Below are positions 1 through 11,107 of a DNA stretch of 64,000 bases, piece after piece. This DNA comes from Agapanthus africanus (lineage: Eukaryota > Streptophyta > Magnoliopsida > Asparagales > Amaryllidaceae). The position numbers and the translations under genes were made by a program. The notes beneath the pieces were generated by a model, which had not been told where the DNA came from, did no database searches, and saw nothing but the letters and a program-made list of their open reading frames with translations. Each line of letters starts with the position of its first letter. The stretch's first letter is position 1. The stretch spans positions 256,861,077 through 256,925,076 of the forward strand of contig CM057349.1 of NCBI GenBank assembly GCA_030015575.1, given 5' to 3'.

Positions 1-619
1 AAAACTTGAGAAGTCACCAGTAAACAAAATATAGTACGAGGACCAGCCCCTCTGTCCCAATGGACAGTGGATAACATACAATACTTTGTATAAGTCCCTG
101 AGTTGAATAACTCTAACACTGTGCGTTGTAGGTTGAAAATTGTACTATGGTTATAAAGAATTACACCGCTGTTGAATGCTCCTTACCTAACCATCAACTG
201 ATATAGGTAAATGTCATAGAAATAATTTAAAAAAGTTATATCTCACTTTATAAACGTACAGATATATCAGTTTGAAATTGGTGCATAACAATGGATATTT
301 AAAACAAAATATTTACCATCCGGCAAATACCCAAGCGATTTCCTCAAATATCACCAATTACAACGAATCCCGATATAATGAGGATGATCACCTAATTCCC
401 AATAACTTACTCCCACTCATCATCTGTAAAACCATACAGATGTGAGAATCATATCTGGTAAATACATACCCTGCAGTAAGGATCTAATTGGGAAATCAGT
501 TTTCTATTAACAACGCATAGTGAAACTGAAACATGAATATGTTTCGAAGGGGTATTCGGGTATTCCTAGTAATGCCTCTTCCATTATCAGATTCATGAAT
601 GTAACCGTATATTTCTTTG

Positions 620-1425
620 CCATCTTTCTAAATCCCTTTATTTTTCTTTACTCATTACCTTCTATACACCATACTTAGGCTAATTGATTTTCTTCTTTCC
701 CTACCATTCGGCACCAGCATATGGTTCGGAAGAAGACTATCCAATAAGTGTAATATGCGTACTCTCCTAAACCTAGGAGCCCTCGCAACCATAGAGAAGG
801 TAAAGATGAAAGACAACCGAATAAACCTTATTCTATTTCTCCTAAACCAGAATCCATCCTCGAGCTGGAACAAGTTCCATCGAGTTCGTATATAACCATA
901 CGATGGATTATCCAATAACTGTAGATCTTCATAGTGATACGGGGTGTTCTGGAGAAATAAAAAGGTGAAGTAGGAGTGGCGATGAAATATGTGGTTTGGT
1001 CGTGAATGATAACAGTTGCAATTTACTTTGCCCTCTTTCTAATCCCTTTATCCGTCTTTACTTATTACGTTCTGTACACCACTCTTAGGCTAATTAGTTT
1101 TCTTCATTCCCTACCTTTCAGCACCTGCTTATGGTTTGTAAGAAGACTATCCAATAAGCGTAATAGGCGTACACTCTCCTAATCCTAGGAGTACTTCCAA
1201 CCTGAGAGAAGGTAAAAGGAAAAGACAACTGAATAATCCTATTCAATCTCTCTAGAACCAGAATCCATCCTCAAATCTGGAACAAGTTCCTTCGAGTTCG
1301 TATGTAACTATACGATGGATTTATCCAATGAAAGTGGATGTTCGTAGTGATACAGGGTGTTTTAGAGAAATGCAAAGGGTAAAAGAAAGAGTGGCAATGA
1401 TGTATGCAACTCAGACAATCCAAAA
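620..1425 (-). repeat. About 400-bp tandem duplication inside F internal region
   Basis: Two diverged copies, roughly 620-1015 and 1020-1425, share the same run of blocks: a pyrimidine-rich stretch, a TTCTT..CCCTACC block, AAGAAGACTATCCAATAAG, a GAGAAGGTAAA block, a CAGAATCCATCCTC block and a final GATAC.GGGTGTT block. The same two-copy arrangement occurs in C (about 22760-23550) and in both H units, so the duplication predates the split of these subfamilies. Confidence 0.75.
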
Positions 1426-1800
1426 GCCAGTGTTTTAAGAAAGTTCGGTCAACTTGGTTACTGAGTTATAGTTTAGGGTTGGGCCATGGTCGCTGCCAAA
1501 GAGAGAGAGAAAAGAAACACTCTGCGTGCACTCTAACCTAGATCAGAATAGTTAATCACTTTATCTAATCAGGATGTCTCCCACTGTATCCTCAAATTCT
1601 CCTATAAACCTGAAAGAAGAATTAGTCGGGATCACCCGAGGAGTAAACCAACTCATCAGTGAGAATCGGCATCCAACTATCATCGCATGATAACGTGATA
1701 GAATCCACTCATGTTATCACACTCCAGAAGGTATGCGCATGCTTGGCAAGTTTCAGTTTCTTTAGAAACCCCCGATGTGATTTTTACCCCATGCTCTTAT

Positions 1801-1997
1801 GACCTTGACGAAGGTCAACATATCATAAGTCATATGTCAAGTTCTACCCGTCATCATCCAGGTTAATTTGAACCCACCCGTACATACCCTTGACGAAGGC
1901 CAAAATAGTAGTACGACTGTTCCAAACCAACGCATCTATCTATGCAACAGAAAAATAACAAATAGCTACCATACACTATGCCTTGACGAAGGCCAAC
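1801..1997 (-). other. Three-copy leader hairpin motif of F
   Basis: GACCTTGACGAAGGTC at 1801-1816 is a perfect inverted repeat with six-base arms. Related copies lie near 1888-1905 and 1980-1997 (CCTTGACGAAGGCCAA). All three share the core GACGAAGG, whereas B uses GGCTAAGG and C and A use GACTTTGG at the same three places. The function is unknown; see findings. Confidence 0.7.
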
Positions 1998-2145
1998 ATA
2001 CATAGCATGAATACTAAGTGCTACACGTCTGAAATGATGGAGGACTACGAATGGTTTTTGGCGAAAAACCTTTAACGTAATGAACTTGACATCGTTGAAG
2101 GAACCGGATAGCTTTCTACAAAAATATAGTGGCAAAAACTTTTGC

Positions 2146-2400
2146 TAAAGAGGTCACTCCCGGTGAAGGGATTTCGGCTCTTTCCCCATAGAATGAGGTG
2201 CAGGATATTCCAACTGAATACCGCGATGCAAAGCAAAAAGTAATCGACTATAGTGAAGTTATTACCCTGACGCAAACCTCTGTTCAAGGGGTCACTCCCG
2301 ATGAAGGGATCTCGGCCCTTGCCTCGTCGAATGAGGTGCTGGATATTCATAACCGAATACCTCTGTGCAAAACAAAAAAAAACGCCCTTGTAATAACAAC
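2146..2400 (-). repeat. About 140-bp tandem duplication in F leader
   Basis: The block GGTCACTCCCGGTGAAGGG and the following GAATGAGGTGCAGGATATTC occur twice, about 140 bases apart, with a few differences. The same pair is found in the C leader (about 24272-24510) and the H leader (about 59420-59660). Confidence 0.7.
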
Positions 2401-2837
2401 TTTTTGAAAATTGCTCCAACAACATCAAATAGGTTTGTTTTCCCTGCATTGATCTGAATCAACACAGTCCTATCAATTAATCACACCACACAAGAATGAA
2501 AATATGATGTACGTATATGCCATCCGCATTCGCCACTGGGTCCCGTCATCACCCGTTAGGTTACTTAACTAACGACAGAGTGGGGACTGGACTAGCGCGG
2601 GTGTAAAACATATACAACATCTACTAGTATAAATATATCAATATATAATAATCGATCCAGGTGTGATAAATGCAACATCACAAATAAGTAATAAGCATCA
2701 CAAAACAATACAGATAATCTGGGAGCCCCGGGTTTCGTTTGAGCCGCAACTGAAACCCGACGTTCTCCTGGTCGTGTGGATTGCCTGTGCAATGAAAACC
2801 TAGACCCATATGAGTGCGGCAAGTAACCCGCCAAAAC

Positions 2838-5800
2838 TGTCATGACCCAAAGTTCGGCCCGTGACCGGCACTTAACTACGTAACGTCTACAGGCGTAACG
2901 CGATTAAGTAAGCCGAAACCCAGAAATCAAAACCATTAAAAGTAGTGAGTGATGAAAACATTGGTTTAAAACATTTAGAAAACCTTGGGTAAAATCGTTA
3001 AAGTTTAAGTTATTTTCTTAAAAATTTCGGCAGCACCTCCTTTGTAAAAACTAGCCCCGAAAACGGGTACAACACATGATATAAGTAAAATGACATATAA
3101 TAAGAATAAAGCATCCCCAAACGGGAGCAACACGCCCAACGGTGACAACAATCACCACGAGATTACTATACGACGCCGTAGCGAAGAAATGAACAATATA
3201 AATGAAAAACAGTATAAAAGATAAAACTGCATAGATAAAGTCGGCTCACATGAGCTCGACATCCAGAATACAAAATAATATACAACATTGTCCTCATAAT
3301 TGGTCTCTATGTCAATACATGAAATGGTAGATGGAGAGTACTAGATACAATAGAGAGTACAATGAAAATAAATGGATACCCGCACCCCACCTGTAAGCAA
3401 AATGGCCACACGCCAACAGTAGCAGGATCCACAACAAAAGATACAATGAGATAGCCCTGCCGCAACTACTCTGAGGATCGACCTGCAAACACTGTGGCAC
3501 AACGGGCGTGAGTTGCCAACTCGTGAATAGTAAATAACATATAAAGGTAATCGCAAGTATGCACGTACTGCGACACTCTAACATGTGAAAACTGATCACA
3601 TCGATATGGTAACTGGATATGCAATAATCATGCAAAGAACTCTATCAGGTACTACGACTACATGATGCAATGCATAACAATGAATGCTGAGCATGAGATA
3701 AAATATCATCTACACGAATCATCATCGTGAAAAGCCCAGGTGTCTACAAAAAACACCCCAAAATCCCGATAACTTAGGCGCCGTCACTCTATCCGGCCCT
3801 CATATCCTGTAAATCTCATGGAACAGGAGTGCCCAACATCGACACTCAAAAATATCATGAAATACTCGTGTCCAGCATCGACACGCAAATCCCTATCTCT
3901 CAGGCGCCGCATACCAGATCGTCCCTCAATATATATCTCATGTCATAACCACCAGACGGTATCCTCCGGATATCCGTCGGGCTCCATACTATTACTGGTA
4001 GGTAGTAGTCCCTCCGCTGGGCTCACCGTCTATCTATACGAGTCTTCTTGCCCCGGGATATCATACCGGGTCCACCATGTACCCGCAGACGGTGCCTACC
4101 ACTCCTCGAATCAGGTATACTCATACAAGCTCTCAGAATCGAGAAAACTCATGGTGGACGCACTAAAATATCATATCAAGAGAAACCGGGTTTTCAAAAC
4201 AGTGCATGCTTTCTTAAAATAATACCACGGTTCTCAAATCCAGAAATCACATGAAATCCAAACTCAATGCCTAAATCCATACAATGTGACGTATGCAACA
4301 TAAAGCTGTAACATGTGCATATCAAGGGAAACCGCTCCTTTAAATAAATACAGTTTTAAAAATACGTCAGGCGGTTCCGAAATCTCCAAAACAAATCTAC
4401 GTCATCTAAGGATGCAACTATAACAAGTATGGGTGTACGCAGGGATGTATGCATAAGTAAGTGTGGAAATGTAAGTATGTAGATACACAAAATGTATGCA
4501 TACAAAGGAGCAATCATGTCTAATCATCAATGATGAGGTAATCAAAATGATGTATGGTTCATATCAATTTTATAGTGCGAGTGTCATGGCAATTACTAAT
4601 GGTGTGTGTGTAGCATACAATTAGTGCTCGTGCAGTATGAACCGTTAGTAATAGTGCGGTGTCTCATAACTACTATGTCCATATGCAGCTAGAGAGGGGT
4701 ATGCAACAATGATACATATGCAAACCTACATATATATGAATATAATATGTGGCTACAACATCCTAGCAAGCCCTGACGCATAACGCCATACGGGCGATTT
4801 CCCCGTATATGTTAAATCTACTCACAGTGATCTCGTGCTAAGTGTAGCCGACTACCTGCTTCCCCTTCTTTGCGGCGTCCGAAGTACCCGCCTACGAACC
4901 TAGAATTACACAAGCAACATTCATAAGGCTAAAATCCTACAGAAACACGATAACAAGATCACACGAGAAACTAGCGTGGCAAGCTAAACGCGTGTGCATC
5001 CAAAACACCAAAACGCGTGTGCATTGCCTGAGACCACCCCGACACGCTGTGATACAAAGCAAACAGTAAACCCACTCACAAAACGTATGTGTCACGCAAG
5101 TTTAAAAGCACTAAAACAAGTAATTAGGTTCCAGATTTTGATACGAACAGAATTAAGAAAAGTTGCATATACCAAACATCTTAGATATGTAGCAGACTCC
5201 CCCAGCCCAAACCCCGACACCCAACTCACCCCTCTGGCCGTAATTTGTGGCCAGAATGAATTTTTCTGCGGCCTGGGGTGGAAATTAGGGTCCCGTGCGC
5301 CGTGTTTGGGGTCTAGATCTAGTGAACATGCTCCAGTAAACTCAACTTTTTCCTGAAGTATCGGGAGTTACAGCAGATCCCAAAACGGCAATAAATCTTA
5401 ACTAAACACTAATTAAACACTAAAATTAATACATTAGGGTTTTTTTTGTGTAACCAGGTGCAAAATAACTTGGATTTAACAGCACTAATAACCCAAAGTT
5501 AAGCTTACTTGACCTAATCTACACATAAATCACCTAATTAGCACTAATACACCACTTAAACCCTAAATTAAGTTAAATAATTAAAAGTTTAGCAAAGAAA
5601 AGGTTTAGGGTAAGCTTTATACCTCAAAGGGGTTTAGTGATGGCTCAACTTGCTAACCTTGCCTTCAAAGGCAAAGATTTGCCTCAAGAACCCACAAGAA
5701 GTGCTTAAACAAGAGGTTTAGTGAAGAGGGAAGGGATTTTTAATAAAGATTGGGGCTTGAATGAAGGGAAGAAGAAGAAGAATGATGAGGGAGAGGGGCT

Positions 5801-6280
5801 GCTGCTGCTGCTGCTGCTGAGCAGAAATTAGAGAGGGAGATAGAATTGTGTGAGGTGAGGAAAATGAGAGTTTTGGAAAAGAGTAGAGAGAGTGAGAGGG
5901 GGGTTGGGGGACAAAGCATGGCATTTTCTTTCCCCTCATTTAATGCCAAGCATGCTTTGTCTCCCATGCCCTCTCTCTCCTCCTCCTCTAAGTCAACCCA
6001 AAAGGAAATTCAAATTTTTTTTTTGAAACTAAAATACTTAATTTAAATACATATTTTATCTAATGAAATGTTTAAAGCACCATGGCTACTAAGCATGGTT
6101 TAACCCCCAAATTTTCCCTAGGTTAACATGCACATGTGTGTGCAAGCCCAATTAAATTCTAATAAAATATTCATTAATTTTTATAAAATATTTAAAAACC
6201 ATTTTGGTAAACCATTTTTTTTTATAGTAAAAACCATATTTCCTCTTAATTAACCACTAAACGCATTCTAAGGTGTTACA
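2838..6280 (-). repeat. D LTR, left copy (3' LTR of the minus-strand element)
   Basis: It starts TGTCATGACC and ends GGTGTTACA on the plus strand, which reads TGTAACACC...GACA in the element's own direction. It is 3443 bp long and pairs with 43437-46886. The many short open frames within it are chance frames in LTR sequence. It has a CTG repeat at 5799-5819 and a partial GGCC..TTCTGCGGCC fold-back near 5249-5273. Confidence 0.92.
5799..5819. repeat. CTG trinucleotide repeat, seven units, in D left LTR
   Basis: Seven uninterrupted CTG units are present here; the same site in the partner LTR (46421-46429) has three. Since both LTRs were identical at insertion, the tract changed length afterwards. 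Confidence 0.9.
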
Positions 6281-6293
6281 ATCTTCCCCCCTT
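6281..6293 (-). promoter_or_regulatory. D polypurine tract
   Basis: The plus strand reads ATCTTCCCCCCTT directly inside the left LTR, so the element strand is purine-rich just before its 3' LTR, the expected place for the plus-strand primer. Confidence 0.75.
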
Positions 6294-7655
6294 AAAGAAT
6301 TTCATCCCCGAATTTAAAATATAGCTATGCGTACCTTCAAAGAGATGAGGGAATTTCTTCCGCATCTCACCCTCGGCCCCCCAAGTGATCTCTTCACCAT
6401 TCCGGCTTCGCCAAAGAACCTTCACAGATGGCACGACCTTTGATCGAAGTTTCTTCACCTGCTGGTCCAATATCACTACTGGCTGCTTGGTGAACAAAAG
6501 ATCGCGCTCAAGCTGAACGGTCTGGTGCTGAATCATGTGAGAAGGGTCATGAAGGTATCTGCGAAGTATCGACACGTGGAATACGGGGTGAACATCCGGA
6601 AAGTCGGGTGGAAGAGCCAAATGATATGCCACTGTGCCCACACGCTCGAGGATCTCGAAGGGACCCACAAATCTGAGACTAAGCTTCCCTTTTCGCCCAA
6701 ATCTCATCATGCCCTTCATCGGAGAGACGCTCAGAAATACATGATTGCCAACTGCGAACTCTAGTCTGCGACAGCGTCTGTCAGCATATGATTTCTGCCT
6801 GCTCTGGGCCGCTCTCATCCGATCTCGAATAAACTGTATTTTCTCGGTCGTCTCCTATACGATCTGCGGCCCCAAAATACTGCTCTTGCTGAGCTCTGTC
6901 CAACAGATGGGCGATCTACATCTCCTCCCATATAGAGCCTCAAATGGTGCCATCTGAATGGTATCCTGGAAGCTGTTGTTGTAGGAGAACTCCACTAAGG
7001 GTAAATGATGATCTCAGCTACCACCGAAATCTAAAACGCACGCTCGGAGCATATCCTCAAGAGTCTGAATAGTCCGCTCTGACTGGCCATCGGTCTGCGG
7101 ATGGAATGCTGTGCTGAAACTCAAGCGGGTGCCCAAAACCTCCTGAAGTCTCTTCCATAGTTGTCTGGTGAACTGGGTGCCTCGTTCGGACACGATACAA
7201 GTCGGGACGCCATGCAATCGTACAATCTCATCGATGTATATCTGGGCATACTGAGCAAATCCAAAAGTGGTCTTCACTGGCAGGAAGTGAACCGCCTTCG
7301 TCAATCGATCCACGATCACCTAAATAGAGTCGTACCCTCGACTGGTTCTGGGTATACCCATAATGAAGTCTATAGAAATCTGCTCCCATTTCTACTTCGG
7401 AATGGGCAACGGCTGTAGCTCTCCCGCGGGCCTCTGTTGCTCGGCCTTGACTTGCTGACAAGTCAGGCATCTCGACACGAAGTCTGTGACGTCCCTCTTC
7501 ATCCCTTCCCACCAGTAAACATCTCTCAGACCATGGTACATCTTGGTGGAACCTGGATGAACGCTGTACACCGATCGATGCGCCCCCTCGAGAATCTCAC
7601 ACCTCAGTCCCTCGGAATCTGGTATGCATAGTCGAGTTCTAAATCGCAGTATCCC
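6281..7655 (-). pseudogene. D integrase region (broken gypsy pol)
   Basis: The minus-strand frames hold gypsy integrase sequence. The core block VDRLTKAVHFLPVKTTF and the FHPQTDGQSERTIQTLEDM block with its conserved glutamate come from about 7014-7319. The C-terminal GPF/Y-like block (RFVGPFEILERVG) and the tail up to FPHLFEG come from 6276-6818. The tail resembles Tekay-type elements, where a chromodomain or a remnant of one follows. In an active element this protein inserts the cDNA into host chromatin. It is a fossil, broken in several places. Confidence 0.85.
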
Positions 7656-9240
7656 CTAATCATCGATCACGAACTCGGAGTCACTGCCCTGTCTAATCTG
7701 CTCCCTGATCTCTGAAAGACGGTCATCACTAGGCTGCGCCTCGCGGATACGGTCTAGCAACTGCGGACGTGCACGAATATGCGCAAGCTGTCCCCCAGTT
7801 GGAGTGAACTCGAACTGCACTCGGCTGTCGCATAGAATCTGCCAATCAGCTGACGACTGCCTCTGCACGGCGCTTAAACAAGATAAACTACTTCTGGGCC
7901 TCCGACTCAAAGTATCTGCTACTACGTTCGCCTTTCCCGGATGATAAAGGATCTCGCAATCGTAGTCCTTCACTAGCTCCATCCAACGGCGCTGTCTCAG
8001 ATTCAGGTCTCGCTGCTGAAATATGTACTTCAAGCTCTTGTGGTCCGTGAATATCTGGCGCGACTCACCGTATAAGTAATGTCTCCAGATCTTGAGTGCA
8101 AACACCACTGCAGCCATCTCTAAATCGTGAGTGGGGTAATTCTGTTCATGTTTCTTCAGTTGCCGAGAAGCATAAGCGATAACCCCGTCGTGCTGCATCA
8201 ATATGCAACCTAGTCCTACTCGAGAAGCGTCACAATAAACCACAAATCCGCCCGATCCCGAAGGCAATGATAACACCGGCGCCGTAGTCAAACGAGTCTA
8301 CAACTGCTGAAAGCTATGCTCGCACGCCTCTGTCCAATCAAAAGGAACTCCCTTCCGGGTCAACCCGGTCAACGGTGCAGCGATACGGGAGAAGTCCTGA
8401 ATAAATCGTTGGTAGTAGCTGGCCAGTCCTAGGAAGCTACGGACCTCCATAACTGATGCTGGTTTGGGCCAATGCAGAACGGCCTCGATCTTCTTCAGGT
8501 CTACATATATGCCATCTCTCGTCACCATGTGACCCAAGAAGTCTACACTGTCGATCCAGAATGCGCACTTGGAGAATTTAGCGAACAGCTGATGCTCCCT
8601 AAAGGTCTGCAACGTAATACGCAAGTGCTGCTCGTGCTCTTCTCGGCTCCGGGAGTACATTAAGATGTCGTCAATGAATACGATGATGAACTGATCAAGA
8701 TACAGCCTGAAAACGCGGTTCATCAAGTCCATAAATGCTGCTGGGGCATTGGTGAGTCCGAACGACATCACCGAAAACTCATAGTGACCGTAACGCGTGC
8801 GAAAAGCCATCCTCGGAATATCCTCCTGCCGAACCCGCAACTAATGGTAGCCTGATCGCAAGTCAATCCTCGAAAAGTATCCCGCACCCTGAAGCTGGTC
8901 GAACAAGTCATCGATACATGGTAAGGGATATCAGTTCCGTACGGTAACCCTGTTCAGCTGGCGGTAATCAATACACAAGCGCAAACTTCCGTCCTTCTTC
9001 TTGACGAACAGGAAAGGAGCACCCCAAGGAGACACACTAGGTCGAATAATCTCTTTATCCAGTAAATCTTGCTACTGACCCTTCAACTCTCTAAGCTCCG
9101 CCGGGGCCATCCGATAAGGCGGTATGGAAATAGGCCCAGTGCCGGGAATCAAGTCAATGCAGAAAACAATATCGCGCTCAGGCGGTAGCCCAGGAAGCTT
9201 ATCAGGGAAAACATCAGGGAACTCACTAACAATCGGGATC
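7656..9240 (-). pseudogene. D reverse transcriptase and RNase H region (broken gypsy pol)
   Basis: The reverse transcriptase part (about 8298-9240) shows the gypsy blocks [21 protein letters not shown], the catalytic FIDDIL and [13 protein letters not shown]. The RNase H part (about 7656-8291) shows [47 protein letters not shown] and the terminal [10 protein letters not shown] block. The order RT, RNase H, integrase is diagnostic of Ty3/gypsy as against copia. The region is broken. Confidence 0.9.
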
Positions 9241-9264
9241 TAGACCAAAGGAACCTTTGTAGCT

Positions 9265-9795
9265 CTAGTATCGCAAACGTAGGCTAGAAATCCCTGACAT
9301 CCCTTCCTCAAAAGCTGTCCAGCGCGAAGAGACGAAATCAAACTGTGAGGGAGCGGCACCACGGCCCCCCTGCACAACAAAAACCGACTTGCCGGGAAAA
9401 CAAAACCTAACGGTCTTCTCGTGGCAGTCCACAGACGCATAGCACGTGGCTAACCAGTCCATACCTAAAAGAACGTTGAAGTTCAACATCTCAAGAAGGA
9501 TCAAGTCGACAGGCAACTCTCTCTCACCAAAACAGATAACAAACAACCGGAAAACGTGCCTCGCAACAAATGACTCGCCAACGGGAGTGGTCACAACAAG
9601 CGGCTGGTCAAGCAAACCCGAATCTCTGCCTAATCTCGGCGCGAAGTGTGTAGAGACATACGAGTGTGTAGACCCCGGATCAAACAACATGTGTGCATCA
9701 AAAGAACATACTGATAGGGTACCTGAAACCACTGCATTGGACACCTGCGCGTCCTGATGCGTCAAGGCGAATACCCGTGCCAGCCCTCCACCCAC
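9265..9795 (-). pseudogene. D aspartic protease region (broken gypsy pol)
   Basis: A retropepsin-like domain read on the minus strand includes the active-site-like block FDPGSTHSYVS followed by a hydrophobic stretch and LLGMDWLATC, the usual second half of plant gypsy proteases. It lies between gag and the reverse transcriptase, as expected. It would cut the Gag-Pol polyprotein in an active relative. Here it is part of a fossil. Confidence 0.8.
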
Positions 9796-10543
9796 GACTG
9801 GCTGTCCTCTGCCGGCAACTGGCTATCCTCTGCCTCGGTCACCCCGTCCTTTCTGAACAAACCCTCCGCGGCCACGACCTCTCTGTGCGTAAGTTTGACA
9901 CGGAGCAATAGCAGGTGAAAGAGGCAACGCTCTCTAAGGTAGAGAAGGTGGTAAAGTAACATGCAGTACGGCTGCCTCCCTCCGGCGTATCTCGATACAA
10001 TCTCTGATGCGGTGATGGGGACTGCCACACCCAAAACATCCACGAGACGACTGCTGACCCACCTGGGAATAAGAGCTGAACAACTGGCCTCGTCACAAGC
10101 CTCTGCTATCTGAATGGAAACTGTCGCGGCGTCTAAACGGCTGTCCCCGTGCTGACATATCAGTACAGACCCTCTTCGGTTACGGAACGACCGACGTCTC
10201 GGCAAGACGCTCCTCGACTAATAGGGTTGCATCCACGGCTGCTGCATAGTTCTCGCAATGCTGTGCGCTGATCGTAAGAAACAACGGGGTAAGCAGGCCT
10301 CGAACAAACCTCTTGACCCGCATCTCCTCAGTAGCTACCAAATATAGAGCATATACAGATAGCTCGGTGAACTGCACATCATACTCCGCCACCGTCATAT
10401 CCGGCGTCTGGTGTAATGACTCGAACCTGCGCGCTCGAGAATCTCTGACACTCTGTGGAAGGAAACAGGCAAGAAACACCGTCATGAACTCAGTCTAGGT
10501 CATAGGAGGAAGACCTGTTGTTCTGCCCTTCTCTACCGACTCG
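9762..10543 (-). pseudogene. D gag, C-terminal part
   Basis: The minus-strand frames carry the retrotransposon gag block FLPQSVRDSRARRFESLHQ followed by MTVAEYDVQFTELS, typical of plant gypsy capsid-like proteins, and then a basic, low-complexity tail. The N-terminal part is at 42738-43201, because E and A lie between. It is broken. Confidence 0.8.
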
Positions 10544-10926
10544 CACCATGTTCACACCATAATATTGTATTATTATATTCCCCATTCTTATTCTTTTATA
10601 AATAAACAGGTGCTTTTGACGCATGTGTGCTACATGTTACAGGTTACAGGTTCTTGAACAGGAGACAGTGAAAACGATGAAAAGACGACATAAAAGTGAG
10701 ACTTTGACCGACAAACAGAGAATCTTGATCAAGCCTACATAAGGAATAATTCACAAAGCAAGATTCAAGACATCGACTCAAAGCGAACAGGTAGAAGTCC
10801 ACTACAATGTTCACTGGAAATCTGGAAGAGAACCAGAAGCTAAATTGAGAAAAGATATATAGAAATAAGAAGCCCAAGCCAACAGAAATCAGCCCAGGAA
10901 AATTCGTAGCCCAATTCCATCTTTTG

Positions 10927-10973
10927 GCCGTGGAACCGCGGCCAAACCAGGCCTTGGGCCACGGTTCCACGGC
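10927..10973. other. GC-rich fold-back in solo LTR E
   Basis: Arms 10927-10945 and 10955-10973 match at 17 of 19 positions when one is reversed and complemented, with GCCGTGGAACCG / CGGTTCCACGGC perfect. It resembles the fold-backs in the leaders of A, B, C and H; see findings. Confidence 0.8.
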
Positions 10974-11097
10974 GGTCTTGAGCGATCAGAGGAAAAAAAA
11001 ATTTCTAAATATTTGGCGGCGTTGAATAGTCAACCTTAGGGCTATATTTTTAATTGTAGACATGCGGATCAAAATGTAACCTAGGGTTTCCTATTTT

Positions 11098-11107
11098 CTA
11101 TAAATAG
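11098..11107 (+). promoter_or_regulatory. TATA box of solo LTR E
   Basis: CTATAAATAG lies about 550 bases into the LTR, with AATAAA at 11149-11154 about 45 bases further on. Spacing and orientation fit a U3 promoter followed by an R region. Transcription is not shown. Confidence 0.6.

Larger units (their letters stand above)
1..2837 (-). mobile_element. F internal region, left part (decayed coding and leader)
   Basis: The left portion (to about 1500) aligns by eye with C at about 22100-23640 and, reversed, with H. The remainder (about 1530-2837) matches the C leader. It holds a roughly 400-bp duplication, the three-copy leader motif and a roughly 140-bp duplication, listed separately. No credible open frame remains. 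The last five bases, AAAAC (2833-2837), are the target duplication of D. Confidence 0.75.

Noticed and set aside
1801-1997. CRISPR-like array from regularly spaced short repeats
   Set aside because: Only three copies, in a plant retrotransposon leader, with spacers shared among elements.
3818-4222. Plus-strand open frame of 134 codons, with a near-copy at 44418-44822
   Set aside because: Both lie at the same place in the two LTRs of D and resemble no protein I know. They are duplicates because LTRs are duplicates.
9446-9757. Plus-strand frames across the D and A coding regions
   Set aside because: They are shadows of the minus-strand pol and gag and show no independent domain.
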